From Flavobacterium micromati (GTDB lineage Bacteria > Bacteroidota > Bacteroidia > Flavobacteriales > Flavobacteriaceae): a stretch of 64,000 nucleotides of DNA. The DNA is taken from the NCBI RefSeq assembly GCF_900129585.1, contig NZ_FQWF01000002.1:302904-366903 (forward strand), given 5' to 3'. The notes beneath the pieces were generated by a model, which worked only from the letters and a program-made list of their open reading frames with translations, had not been told where the DNA came from and did no database searches. Shown piece after piece: positions 44,882 through 53,443 of the stretch. Both the position numbers and the translations under genes were made by a program. How positions within the stretch are numbered: the stretch's first letter is position 1; every line of letters begins with the position of its first letter.

Positions 44882-46696
44882 TTAAGCCAATTGTAATTTT
44901 GGAATTTCGATTTTATTTAATTCCAATTCATAAAATTTAAACTGGTTTAAAATTTCGTTTTTTGTGGTTTTGAAAAAAACATTATTTGAAAACAAATCTT
45001 TATAATATCCAATTCCAATGACCAAATTATTTTTGAAGGCATTCCATTTTTTAATTTGCCCCGCGGTAATTTCGTCAGAAACAGAATTGATCTCGTTTTT
45101 TAAATAATCTATGTACATTTTCAATTCTTTAACAAATAAATTAGGACGATTTCCACCTCCTAAAATAAAGGTATTCCCATAAATATGTTTTACCATTGTG
45201 GCAAGCGAAACTTCATGGTCAAAATAGGCCATGTTGGGACCCGGGCAAATGATTACGCCTTGCGCTTGACCTTTAATTTTGATATCATTTTCAAGAAAAG
45301 ACGCATTTGCTAAGCCTACGCAAAGACAGGCTTTCTCAGTTATACTATTTTTCTTTTTTTCGATAGCTTCCGCAGATAAAGATGCTACTTGCAGTTGCAA
45401 TTCATCCAATTTCAAATCTTGGTATTTTTTAGAAGAAGTGCAAATTCCTTTCCCGTCAAATTCTTTACTGAGCGCCAAAAATCTCTTAGGACATGAACTT
45501 CCTGCTTTATTATCGTTGATCCGTTTTTGTTTTAACACCTCGTTTGTGGTTCCGCGTAACGTATTAAACGGAATGCCCAACGGCGATATATGACTTAAAT
45601 ATAAATCTGCTTCTTTGGCTGCAGCCAATAAACTTCTAGTATGCTTATCGACAGAAGTTGCTTCTGGCACTAATAAAAATGGAGAACCCCAACCTACTGA
45701 ATCTACATTGTAATAATCTATCAAAAAATCATGCTCCTCAGCAGTTCCAATTCCCCCTTGCACCGTGATTTTCAAATCCAAAGGTTGTTGCGGGATGTGC
45801 ATTTCTTTTTGTCCCAAAGCTTTAACCATCAATTCATGTGCTGATTGAATTAACTGCTCTTTTTTTTGTTTGAATTCCTCCAAAATTGGTCCCAACAAAA
45901 AACCTTCTGTTGCAAACGCATGTCCACCGCAGTTAAGCCCTGATTCAATTCTGTATTCAGAAACCCAAAGTCCTTTTTTGGCTAAAAAATTCCCTTGAAT
46001 CATGGCCGAACGAAAATCACTAACTTTAAGCGTTATTTTCTTTTTCAGTTTATTGTTTATATCAGGAAAAAAAGCTGAAAAATTTTCAAAATAACTGTAT
46101 AATCTTGGATTCATTCCCGCAGACAAGACAACTGAAGATTCCAGTGTGCTGTTAGCAAAACCGCGTAATGCAGCATGTGCATCGTTGAATGAAATAGGCA
46201 ATTGCTCGTCATTAATAAAATTATCCTTATCTAGTTTAGTCATGATATTGACGTCAATATCGCCCGGATAAAGATTTTTCTCCAGATAATTTTTGATGTT
46301 TTCTTTGAAAGCGAAACCGTCTTCTAATAAGTTTTGTAATCCTGCTTTGATATCAGACTTATTAGGTAACGTCTCCATATAATTCTGTACAGCTACTTTA
46401 CTCTCTGACAATTCTGCTTTGAAATTTTCAAACTTATTTTTAACGATTTTATCAACCAAATTCAAGTAGGAAGTGATGCGCTCTGCGCGGTAATCATGTA
46501 TTTTTTTCGTAATTTCCTGATAAGGCATATTAAATTTTTCGCTGTAAAAAGCGTTCATTTTTTCTATAAGTTCATCGTCCATAATAGAAATTACTGATGA
46601 TATTCCGTATTTTGCCACACGTATCGGACTATCAATAGTATAAGCAAGTCCCATTACGGGAATATGAAAAGTATGTATTGGTTTAAGTGTTGCCAT
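44882..46696 (-). CDS. conserved protein of unknown function, possible TIM-barrel flavoenzyme-like
   Basis: 604 residues, cytoplasmic. The N-terminus reads HIPVMGLAYTIDSPIRVAKY then GISSVISIMDDELIEKM. The middle has YRIESGLNCGGHAFATEGFL, ITVQGGIGTAEEHDFLIDYY and DSVGWGSPFLLVPEATSVDK, which look like the glycine-rich loops of FMN-dependent TIM barrels such as nitronate monooxygenases. Cysteines occur at SCPKRFLALSKEFDGKGICT and KACLCVGLAN, possibly a metal or Fe-S site. I believe related proteins exist in Bacteroidota as hypotheticals. The function is unknown; it is not part of a visible operon. Confidence 0.7.
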   Translation of the reverse strand: MATLKPIHTFHIPVMGLAYTIDSPIRVAKYGISSVISIMDDELIEKMNAFYSEKFNMPYQEITKKIHDYRAERITSYLNLVDKIVKNKFENFKAELSESKVAVQNYMETLPNKSDIKAGLQNLLEDGFAFKENIKNYLEKNLYPGDIDVNIMTKLDKDNFINDEQLPISFNDAHAALRGFANSTLESSVVLSAGMNPRLYSYFENFSAFFPDINNKLKKKITLKVSDFRSAMIQGNFLAKKGLWVSEYRIESGLNCGGHAFATEGFLLGPILEEFKQKKEQLIQSAHELMVKALGQKEMHIPQQPLDLKITVQGGIGTAEEHDFLIDYYNVDSVGWGSPFLLVPEATSVDKHTRSLLAAAKEADLYLSHISPLGIPFNTLRGTTNEVLKQKRINDNKAGSSCPKRFLALSKEFDGKGICTSSKKYQDLKLDELQLQVASLSAEAIEKKKNSITEKACLCVGLANASFLENDIKIKGQAQGVIICPGPNMAYFDHEVSLATMVKHIYGNTFILGGGNRPNLFVKELKMYIDYLKNEINSVSDEITAGQIKKWNAFKNNLVIGIGYYKDLFSNNVFFKTTKNEILNQFKFYELELNKIEIPKLQLA

Positions 46697-46920
46697 GTAA
46701 ATAATTTATTAGATAATTCACAAAATTCGAGATAATAAATCGATAAAAAACTGATAAATGTCATATTTGGTTACTATCCGTCAATTTATTTTAAAAAAAA
46801 TATCAAGTTCTAAGATAGTATAACCAGGTATTATAGAAGTGAAAAACTATAAACTTTTGTTAACGTTTAAACTTTTAAAGTTCTCTGCCGTCTTATGCCT
46901 ATAACTTTAAAAACTTGAAA

Positions 46921-47349
46921 ATGAAAAAATTAATTATTACAGCGTTATTGGTTGTAGGAATGACCACTTATGCTCAGGATACAAAGGAGAGTTCAGAAAA
47001 AGCCAACATGGAAAGAATGACTCCGGAGCAACGTCAACAAAGACAGTTGAAAAAATTGACCACTGATCTAAATTTGAACAGTGAACAGCAAGTTCAAATT
47101 AAGCAACTCTTGGCAGAGCAATCCGTAAAAAGAGAAAATAGGATTGTTCAAAAAGAAGCATCAACAGAGGAAATGAGAAGTAAACGCGAATCTGCAAAAA
47201 ACAAAATGCAAGAGGAAAAAATAGTTCTGGACGACAAAATGAAAGTTATTTTAACTCCAGAACAATTTATTACTTGGAAAGCCAATCAAGAAAAAATGAA
47301 GCAAAGGGCAGTAAGTCGCAACAAAGATAAACGCGGCACAAAAATGTAA
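46921..47349 (+). CDS. Spy/CpxP-like (DUF4890-type) periplasmic protein
   Basis: 142 residues from the ATG at 46921. KKLIITALLVVGMTTYAQ is a signal peptide. The rest is helical, with MTPEQRQQRQLKKLTTDLNL and LNSEQQVQIKQLLAEQSVKR followed by VILTPEQFITWKANQEKMKQ, two LTxxQ-type motifs as in Spy and CpxP, and a highly basic end. Likely a periplasmic stress or metal-related chaperone-like protein. A bidirectional terminator follows. Confidence 0.82.
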   Translation: MKKLIITALLVVGMTTYAQDTKESSEKANMERMTPEQRQQRQLKKLTTDLNLNSEQQVQIKQLLAEQSVKRENRIVQKEASTEEMRSKRESAKNKMQEEKIVLDDKMKVILTPEQFITWKANQEKMKQRAVSRNKDKRGTKM

Positions 47350-47359
47350 AATTAAATCT

Positions 47360-47389
47360 AAAAGCTTCGGAAACAATCCGAAGCTTTTA
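47360..47389. terminator. bidirectional terminator between the Spy-like gene and hemL
   Basis: AAAAGCTTCGGA-AACAA-TCCGAAGCTTTT is a near-perfect hairpin with A and T runs, between two convergent stop codons. Confidence 0.85.
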
Positions 47390-47395
47390 TTTTTT

Positions 47396-48682
47396 TTAAA
47401 ATGTTTTAGAGACTTTATCAACGGCTTGTATGGTAAAATCTAAATCCTCATAAGAAAGTGCATCAGTGAGAAACCAACTTTCATAGGCTGACGGCGCTAT
47501 GTATATTCCTTCATTTAATAATCCGTGAAAGAATTTCTTAAAGTTTTCATTATCTCCTTTAGCTGCCGATTTGAAATCAATTACTGGATTTGCGTCAAAG
47601 TGAACTGAAATCATAGATCCAATTCTATTGATTGTGAAATCTACGTTATTTGCTTTTAAAACCTTGTCCATTCCAGCATGTAAATAAGCTGTTTTTTCTT
47701 CTAAACTTTTAAATACATTTCGGTCGTTATTTAGGGATTGTAACATTGTTAATCCTGCAGCCATAGCTAATGGATTTCCTGATAAGGTTCCTGCTTGATA
47801 CACGGGTCCAAGCGGAGCTAGATAATTCATAATTTCGGCACGGGCTGCAAAAGCTCCTACGGGTAAACCACCGCCTATTACTTTTCCAAAACAAACAATA
47901 TCAGCATTTACGTTGAGTAATTCTTGAACACCGCCGGCCGCTAACCTGAATCCTGTCATAACCTCATCAAAGATTAATAAAATATCATTGTCAGTACACA
48001 TTTGGCGCAAGCCTTCTAAAAAGCCTGCAACTGGTGGAATACAACCCATGTTTCCAGCAACTGGTTCCACAATGATACAAGCAATTTCATTTTTATTAGC
48101 TTCTATTAATAATGCTACATTTTCTAGATCATTGTAAGTTGCTAACAAGGTATCTTTTGCCGTTCCAGCAGTTACACCAGGACTATTAGGTGAGCCAAAG
48201 GTGACTGCTCCACTTCCAGCCTGAATCAAAAACGAATCAGAATGACCGTGATAACACCCAGCAAATTTGATTATTTTATCTTTGTTAGTAAATCCTCGCG
48301 CCAATCGCACTGCACTCATACAAGCTTCAGTTCCTGAATTCACAAATCGGATCTTATCAATATTTGGAACCATCGCAACTGCTAGAGCTGCAATTTGAGT
48401 TTCAAGTTCTGTTGGCATACCAAAAGAAGTTCCTAATTTAGCTTTCTCAATAACAGCTTGAACTACGGGCTCATAAGCATGTCCGAGAATCATTGGACCC
48501 CAAGAATTAATGTAATCTATTAATCGATTGCCATCTTCATCATATAGATACGCACCCTTAGCACTTTTTACAAAAATGGGAGTTCCACCTACTGCTTTAA
48601 AGGCTCTTACTGGCGAATTTACACCTCCTGGAATTACTTTTTCTGCTTCAGCAAAAAGCTGACTGCTTCTTTTGTATAACAT
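47396..48682 (-). CDS. hemL: glutamate-1-semialdehyde 2,1-aminomutase
   Basis: 428 residues, the normal length. It makes 5-aminolevulinate in the C5 haem pathway with [23 protein letters not shown] opens the protein; [28 protein letters not shown] (Asp binding PLP) and [16 protein letters not shown] (PLP lysine) are all present, as is [20 protein letters not shown]. Divergent from no gene; the glucosaminidase gene lies 29 bp upstream on the same strand. Confidence 0.96.
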   Translation of the reverse strand: MLYKRSSQLFAEAEKVIPGGVNSPVRAFKAVGGTPIFVKSAKGAYLYDEDGNRLIDYINSWGPMILGHAYEPVVQAVIEKAKLGTSFGMPTELETQIAALAVAMVPNIDKIRFVNSGTEACMSAVRLARGFTNKDKIIKFAGCYHGHSDSFLIQAGSGAVTFGSPNSPGVTAGTAKDTLLATYNDLENVALLIEANKNEIACIIVEPVAGNMGCIPPVAGFLEGLRQMCTDNDILLIFDEVMTGFRLAAGGVQELLNVNADIVCFGKVIGGGLPVGAFAARAEIMNYLAPLGPVYQAGTLSGNPLAMAAGLTMLQSLNNDRNVFKSLEEKTAYLHAGMDKVLKANNVDFTINRIGSMISVHFDANPVIDFKSAAKGDNENFKKFFHGLLNEGIYIAPSAYESWFLTDALSYEDLDFTIQAVDKVSKTF

Positions 48683-48711
48683 TTATAAGTATATAAGTTA
48701 TTGTTATTGAA

Positions 48712-49614
48712 TTAATTTACTATCAGTTTCTGACCAATAGATAATGTATTGTCAGATAAATTATTTTTTTGCTTTAAATCTTCGACTTTTAATTCGAATT
48801 TTTTAGAAATCGAATACAATGTATCGCCTTTTTGAACTGTGTATGAAGCAAGTGAATTTCCTAAATTTTTAGATTCTAATTGCAATTCTTCTACTAATTG
48901 ATCTTCGTTAAGAACGTAATTAACATCAATTACCTTGCTATCATATTGATGCAGATTGTAACGTTCAATATAGGAAATTAATTTATCTGGATATTTAGGA
49001 TCAGTGGCGTAGCCCGCAGCACGTAGCCCGTGAGCCCAGGCTTTATAATCTCCTTTAGAATATTCAAAAAGCTTTGCATACCTACTTCTACCCGTTAAAA
49101 ATACCGCATGGTCTTTGAATGATTCAGATGGATTACTATATTTTCGAAAACACTCTTGAGCTGAATCGTCGTCATGATTTACACTTTCACCAGTCCAGCC
49201 TGCATGACATTTTATACCAAAGTGATTATTAGAATTCTTGGCTAAATCGCCTTTTCCTGCCCCTGATTCCAAAATTCCTTGTGCCAAAATAATACTGGCA
49301 GGAATTCCGTATTGTTTCATGTTAGCCATAGCAATGTTTTTATATTGGTACACATACAACTTGATTATATCATTTGTAACTATTGTTCTTGACGTAGAAA
49401 CAATCACTTCTGAGTTGTTAACTCTTGGGTTTTTTTTCGCGGAAGTAGAGGTGGTTGACCGAGTGCTTGTAAGATTTCTTGATTTTGTTTTCTTTGCGGA
49501 ATTAATAGCTGCTGTTTTCGCTTGCGCTTTTTTAGAAGTAACAATGACTGGTTTTGACGTATTACATCCTATTAAAGTGATTGCTGTAATTAGTACTAGA
49601 ATTTTTCTAACCAT
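48712..49614 (-). CDS. glucosaminidase domain lipoprotein with LysM
   Basis: 300 residues. LVLITAITLIGCNTS is a lipoprotein signal with lipobox. A Ser/Thr/Lys-rich linker follows to residue ~75. The N-acetylglucosaminidase domain has IPASIILAQGILESGAGKGD (catalytic Glu), NHFGIKCHAGWTGE and FKDHAVFLTGRSRY, about residues 95-235. A C-terminal LysM domain (YTVQKGDTLYSISKKFEL) binds peptidoglycan. It overlaps the upstream PLP-enzyme gene by 8 bp. Expected role: cell-wall cleavage. Confidence 0.93.
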   Translation of the reverse strand: MVRKILVLITAITLIGCNTSKPVIVTSKKAQAKTAAINSAKKTKSRNLTSTRSTTSTSAKKNPRVNNSEVIVSTSRTIVTNDIIKLYVYQYKNIAMANMKQYGIPASIILAQGILESGAGKGDLAKNSNNHFGIKCHAGWTGESVNHDDDSAQECFRKYSNPSESFKDHAVFLTGRSRYAKLFEYSKGDYKAWAHGLRAAGYATDPKYPDKLISYIERYNLHQYDSKVIDVNYVLNEDQLVEELQLESKNLGNSLASYTVQKGDTLYSISKKFELKVEDLKQKNNLSDNTLSIGQKLIVN

Positions 49615-50503
49615 TGATTGCTATTGTTTGTAATTGTTTCTTTTTTAATTTAATATTCATTCCGCTAACCCCCTGAAGTCCTCCTGTGTGAATTAGTAAA
49701 ATCTTGGAATTAGCAGCAAAATAATTATTATTTATCATATCGATAACGCCAAAAACCATCTTTGCAGTATAAACGGGATCTAGAGGGATTTGATTTTCAG
49801 TATAAAAGTGATTTATAAACGCAATTAACTCTTCGTTTACTTTTGCGTATCCGCCAAAATGGTAGTCTGTAATTAATTCCCAATTTACATTTTGCACAAA
49901 ATTACGAATTTCATCTTTTAAAAAATCACCTTTTAGTGCTGGAAAGCCCAAAACTTTTTGATGCGGTAAAACACTATTTATAATTCCTGAAATTGTACCT
50001 CCAGTGCCTACTGCACAACAGATATAGTCAAATTCAGCATCATTTTTTGTCAAAATTTCTTCACAGCCTTTAATGGCTAACTCATTTGTTCCACCTTCAG
50101 GAATAAGATAAAATGAACCAAATTGCTCTTTTAGATTTTCCAAAAATGAAATTTCACTTTTCAATCGATAGTCTTCTCTGGAAACAAATTTAAAAAGCAT
50201 TCCACAGTTTTGTGCAAATTTTAAAGTCGGATTTTCATCGATTTGATCAAATAGTTCATCTCCTCTAATAATTCCAAATGTTTTAATTCCATTTTCATAT
50301 CCTGCATAGGCAACAGCTGCAATATGATTTGAAAAAGCACCACCAAAAGTAAGTATCGTGTCATGATTTTCAACTTTGGCTTGCAGCAAATTATATTTGA
50401 GTTTCCTGAATTTATTTCCCGATACAAAAGGGTGGAGTAAATCCTCTCTCTTAATTTGTATAGAAATAGAATTTGGGAACACAGAGATTAACTTTTGATT
50501 CAA
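49607..50503 (-). CDS. ACC deaminase / D-cysteine desulfhydrase family PLP enzyme
   Basis: 298 residues. REDLLHPFVSGNKFRKLKYN holds the PLP-binding lysine; TFGGAFSNHIAAVAYAGYEN, YLIPEGGTNELAIKGCEEIL and CCAVGTGGTISGII are family loops. ILLIHTGGLQG lies near the C-terminus. No ATG is available at the conserved N-terminus; the start appears to be TTG at 50503, and a promoter with -7 at 50521-50528 sits just before it. Sulfhydrase and deaminase activity cannot be told apart here. Confidence 0.88.
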   Translation of the reverse strand: MNQKLISVFPNSISIQIKREDLLHPFVSGNKFRKLKYNLLQAKVENHDTILTFGGAFSNHIAAVAYAGYENGIKTFGIIRGDELFDQIDENPTLKFAQNCGMLFKFVSREDYRLKSEISFLENLKEQFGSFYLIPEGGTNELAIKGCEEILTKNDAEFDYICCAVGTGGTISGIINSVLPHQKVLGFPALKGDFLKDEIRNFVQNVNWELITDYHFGGYAKVNEELIAFINHFYTENQIPLDPVYTAKMVFGVIDMINNNYFAANSKILLIHTGGLQGVSGMNIKLKKKQLQTIAING

Positions 50504-50520
50504 AAGAATTAGATTTTAAA

Positions 50521-50552
50521 CAAAGATAAAATTTTATATACAAAAAATGCAA
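50521..50552 (-). promoter_or_regulatory. Bacteroidota-type promoter overlapping a terminator
   Basis: On the minus strand TTG (50552-50550) is followed after 21 bp by TATCTTTG (50528-50521). It drives the PLP-enzyme gene that begins at the TTG at 50503. The -33 part lies within the terminator stem of the upstream gene. Confidence 0.55.
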
Positions 50553-50577
50553 CCATTTAGATTGCATTAGTTTTTTG
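50542..50577 (-). terminator. terminator after the T9SS-sorted protein gene
   Basis: On the minus strand AATGCAA-TCTAAATGG-TTGCATT followed by a T run makes a hairpin 14 bp after the stop at 50591. Confidence 0.7.
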
Positions 50578-50590
50578 TGATAGCATTCTG

Positions 50591-52402
50591 TTAATTTTTA
50601 ACTATTACTTTTTTTCCGAAAGTTTCTTTTTCTTTTGTCATAATTTTTGCAATATAAATACCATCTCCCAAACCAGCTGTCGAAAACTGATATGTCGAAG
50701 CAGCTCCTAAATCATTTTTAATAAAGATTAACTTTCCGGCAACATCATAGAAGCTGCAAGTGTTTATCTCTTTTAAGAACGGATTGTTAATTACTAAACT
50801 TTTGGCTGAGTTGTCTTGAAAAATGAGAAAGTTTTTTGCTGTCGCCTCTTCCACGGCCAGGGAGTTTTCTGTTTTAAATGTAATTTCGAACTGTGTATTG
50901 TTCTGTCCAGCGATCAATTCCAGTTCATAGAAATCATTTTTTATGTCATGATAAGTGTTATTCACTTTATCATGAAGGTAAACTGAATTTACGTCGGTAA
51001 AATTGATTATTTCTTTTACAGTAATTTTAAAATTAGCAGCATTAGTATTTTTAAAACCTAATGGAATTTTTTTATTTACATCAAAGTTTACTGTATTAAT
51101 TACAAATTCTGAATTATCTATAACGAAATATACATCGGCTTGTGATGCATCACCAGAGGACAAAGCATCCATACCTCGATCAACACCGTCAGTAGCTTCT
51201 GGGATAGATGCAAGAACCAGTTGGCGCACTCCTTTATTATCCATTAAAGTGTTAAACCGAATTTGTGGTGTGGGTGTTACATTCACCGTGGTATAATCAA
51301 ATCCCGATATAGATTGCATCTGATCCATATTAACACTTTGAATTTTATTTTTAGAGCTAGTTGTTCTTAAAACTGTTGACGAACCTGGAGTTTCTTTAAC
51401 AAATATTCTGTAACTATTTTTCATTTCTATAAATCCGTTCATATTTCCTGCAATTAAAAAGCCTTGTCCAACTGGAACAAATCTCCTTTGATAAACTCCG
51501 CCCATTCCCGTGTTGGCAATTTGATTGCCCGCGCCGTCATAAGAGTAAAAAGTGGCAGGAGTGTAAATTCCTACACTACCTAAACTACCAGGGGCAAAAG
51601 TGCCATATCCGCCTTTATAGTCAGCGATAAAATGTGAATTTACAGTTGCGTCTTGCTCCCAAAAATACGCTATCCCAGTACAATTTGTTTGTTCTGCTAA
51701 AAAAGCAGATAAATCAATTGCAGATGGATATGGATTTCCAGTTAACGTAAATTGGGCAGGTTTTACTGGAATCAAAATAGTACCATCATTAGGTTTCCCC
51801 CTAAAATCATATTGCTGTGATCGCCCTGTTGGATTATTTGTACTTATTCCAGAGGTTCCTTTCATTGTAAATCCTTCCCCAACATTCAATGTAGAATTTG
51901 CACCAACTTGAATCCAACTCGAATAACTTGATGTGGCTATTAATTTATTAATCCAAAACGGTGCTATTGCTAACGGACTAGAAGTTCCATTGTAATTGTT
52001 ATTTGGCAATATCAAAGGCTCATTAAAAGTAGTTACTCCAGTAACATCTTTAAGTTGGGTAATCCCAAATTGTGAATTACCAACTCCCGCAATATTTCTT
52101 CCCACAGGCGAACACCAGTAATTATAGTGAAAATTGTTAGTCGATCCTTCTTGCAAAATAGACAAGCTTCCCAGACCTGCATTAGTGCTGGTTACGGTTG
52201 AGCCTTGTAAAAGTTGGGCCCTATCTCTTAAATAAAAAATACTTGTTGCTGCTTGTAATTCCAAATTTTGTTTAATGTAAACCACTTCATTATTTGCGAA
52301 AACATAACTATTTGGACCAACAAACATTTGAGCACTGACTTGAAACTGAAATAAGAATACTGTTAACACTAATACTATTTTCTTGAGTAGTTTTGTTTTC
52401 AT
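50591..52402 (-). CDS. T9SS type A sorting domain-containing secreted protein
   Basis: 603 residues. IVLVLTVFLFQFQVSAQ is a signal peptide. The body is Asn/Thr/Gly-rich; NTGMGGVYQRRFVPVGQGFL near residue 305 is common in Bacteroidota surface proteins whose centre includes a WCSPVG segment. The C-terminal ~75 residues (SLVINNPFLKEINTCSFYDV, AGKLIF, LGDGIYIAKIMTKEKETFGK, then KVIVKN) are the type A sorting domain for type IX secretion. Function of the body unknown. Confidence 0.9.
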   Translation of the reverse strand: MKTKLLKKIVLVLTVFLFQFQVSAQMFVGPNSYVFANNEVVYIKQNLELQAATSIFYLRDRAQLLQGSTVTSTNAGLGSLSILQEGSTNNFHYNYWCSPVGRNIAGVGNSQFGITQLKDVTGVTTFNEPLILPNNNYNGTSSPLAIAPFWINKLIATSSYSSWIQVGANSTLNVGEGFTMKGTSGISTNNPTGRSQQYDFRGKPNDGTILIPVKPAQFTLTGNPYPSAIDLSAFLAEQTNCTGIAYFWEQDATVNSHFIADYKGGYGTFAPGSLGSVGIYTPATFYSYDGAGNQIANTGMGGVYQRRFVPVGQGFLIAGNMNGFIEMKNSYRIFVKETPGSSTVLRTTSSKNKIQSVNMDQMQSISGFDYTTVNVTPTPQIRFNTLMDNKGVRQLVLASIPEATDGVDRGMDALSSGDASQADVYFVIDNSEFVINTVNFDVNKKIPLGFKNTNAANFKITVKEIINFTDVNSVYLHDKVNNTYHDIKNDFYELELIAGQNNTQFEITFKTENSLAVEEATAKNFLIFQDNSAKSLVINNPFLKEINTCSFYDVAGKLIFIKNDLGAASTYQFSTAGLGDGIYIAKIMTKEKETFGKKVIVKN

Positions 52403-52702
52403 ATTAGAATAAATTAAGATTTTAGGTGATAAAAGAATTTCAAATCCGTATTCCTTTCAGCTAAATTACAACAAAAAGAAAATACTAGAGCGTGACTTCA
52501 ACGTTAAAAAGTATAATTAATCGATAAAAAGCATCTTTTTAGTAAACAATAAGGTAAATTCTTATGAATATTTATGGAGTAAAAATGAAGATTTTGAATT
52601 AAGAAATTTCTTGGTGAGTAGCGATTGCTTTATAAATAGGATAATATTACCACCAATGATAGAATATGATAATTAGGATAGAAAGAAAAAGTAATACAAT
52701 TG
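52403..52702. other. 300-bp intergenic stretch, nothing recognised
   Basis: AT-rich. It should hold the promoter of the T9SS-sorted protein, but I see no TAnnTTTG at the right place and no repeat, RNA or gene. Confidence 0.5.
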
Positions 52703-53032
52703 TTACTTCAAATAAGTAAAAAACTGCCAAAATAAACGTTTTTCTATATAATTTAAGTCCGATTCATTAGCGTAAGCTTCACGTTCAAAACTGATATTTC
52801 TGTATGCTAGATTATGATTCTTATATTGACATAAACGAAAAAAATATTCTAGTAGGTACCAAATAAAAAATGGCAAGAATAATAATTCCAGCTGCTGACG
52901 CAAATGTATTTTTTCATGATTCATTAACACCGAATCATACTGATCGCTCCTATACTTAATTAAAACAAAAGGAAATATAGTTAATCCACGATAACCTTTT
53001 GGAATTAAATATTTAGTAACAATCAGAAACAT
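52703..53032 (-). CDS. small membrane protein with HExxH motif
   Basis: 109 residues. The NHEKIHLRQQLELL segment contains an HExxH zinc-metallopeptidase-like motif (H-E-K-I-H), followed by a membrane helix LFLPFFIWYLLEYFF. FEREAYANE, with a further Glu, could supply a third ligand. The layout resembles the membrane-embedded M48/M56-like peptidase core, shortened. Similar short proteins are, I believe, common in Bacteroidota; activity is unproven. Confidence 0.65.
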   Translation of the reverse strand: MFLIVTKYLIPKGYRGLTIFPFVLIKYRSDQYDSVLMNHEKIHLRQQLELLFLPFFIWYLLEYFFRLCQYKNHNLAYRNISFEREAYANESDLNYIEKRLFWQFFTYLK

Positions 53033-53148
53033 TAGTGATAAAATTTATAAATTTGTAAAGAAAGATTGTGCATTTAAAAGGAATATATCAATTTTTGAAT
53101 CAAAGTAAAATCAATCTACGTTGGTTTTACTATAAAATAATTTTAAAC

Positions 53149-53325
53149 ATGAATGACCAAAGTAACGAAAATAAGTTATTAGAAGGAGAAGATTTTTATT
53201 TCACAGCAGAAGGTTATAAATGTTTTACCGAAAAGCACCATTTAAAAAGAGGATATTGTTGTAAAAGTGGCTGCCGTCATTGTCCTTACGGATTTAATTC
53301 AAAGACAGGAACTATTAAAAAATAA
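53149..53325 (+). CDS. DUF5522 cysteine-rich small protein
   Basis: 58 residues from the ATG at 53149. GEDFYFTAEGYKCFTEKHHL is followed by KRGYCCKSGCRHCPYGF, with Cys-Cys, Cys and Cys in a CC-x3-C-x2-C pattern typical of DUF5522. Possibly a metal-binding protein. The frame is open 27 codons upstream, but that part has no family similarity. It is divergent from the HExxH protein and lies before hutU. Confidence 0.85.
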   Translation: MNDQSNENKLLEGEDFYFTAEGYKCFTEKHHLKRGYCCKSGCRHCPYGFNSKTGTIKK

Positions 53326-53372
53326 TTTTTAGGCGGTCACATCAAAACTGGCCGTCAAAGTTGCTGTTTTTG

Positions 53373-53390
53373 TTGAGCTATTCAGCTCAA
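53373..53390 (+). promoter_or_regulatory. small hairpin in the hutU leader region
   Basis: TTGAGCT-ATTC-AGCTCAA is a 7-bp stem with a 4-base loop, 54 bp before the hutU ATG. It is followed by an A run and a further GAGCTCAA, so two alternative pairings exist. Whether it is regulatory is unknown. Confidence 0.3.
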
Positions 53391-53443
53391 AAAAGAGCTC
53401 AAAGAGTTGTTCAATTTTAAGGTAAACAAATAGCAGAAACGCA

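Noticed and set aside
45279..45593. 104-codon frame antisense to the 604-residue gene
   Set aside because: Shadow frame without signals of its own.
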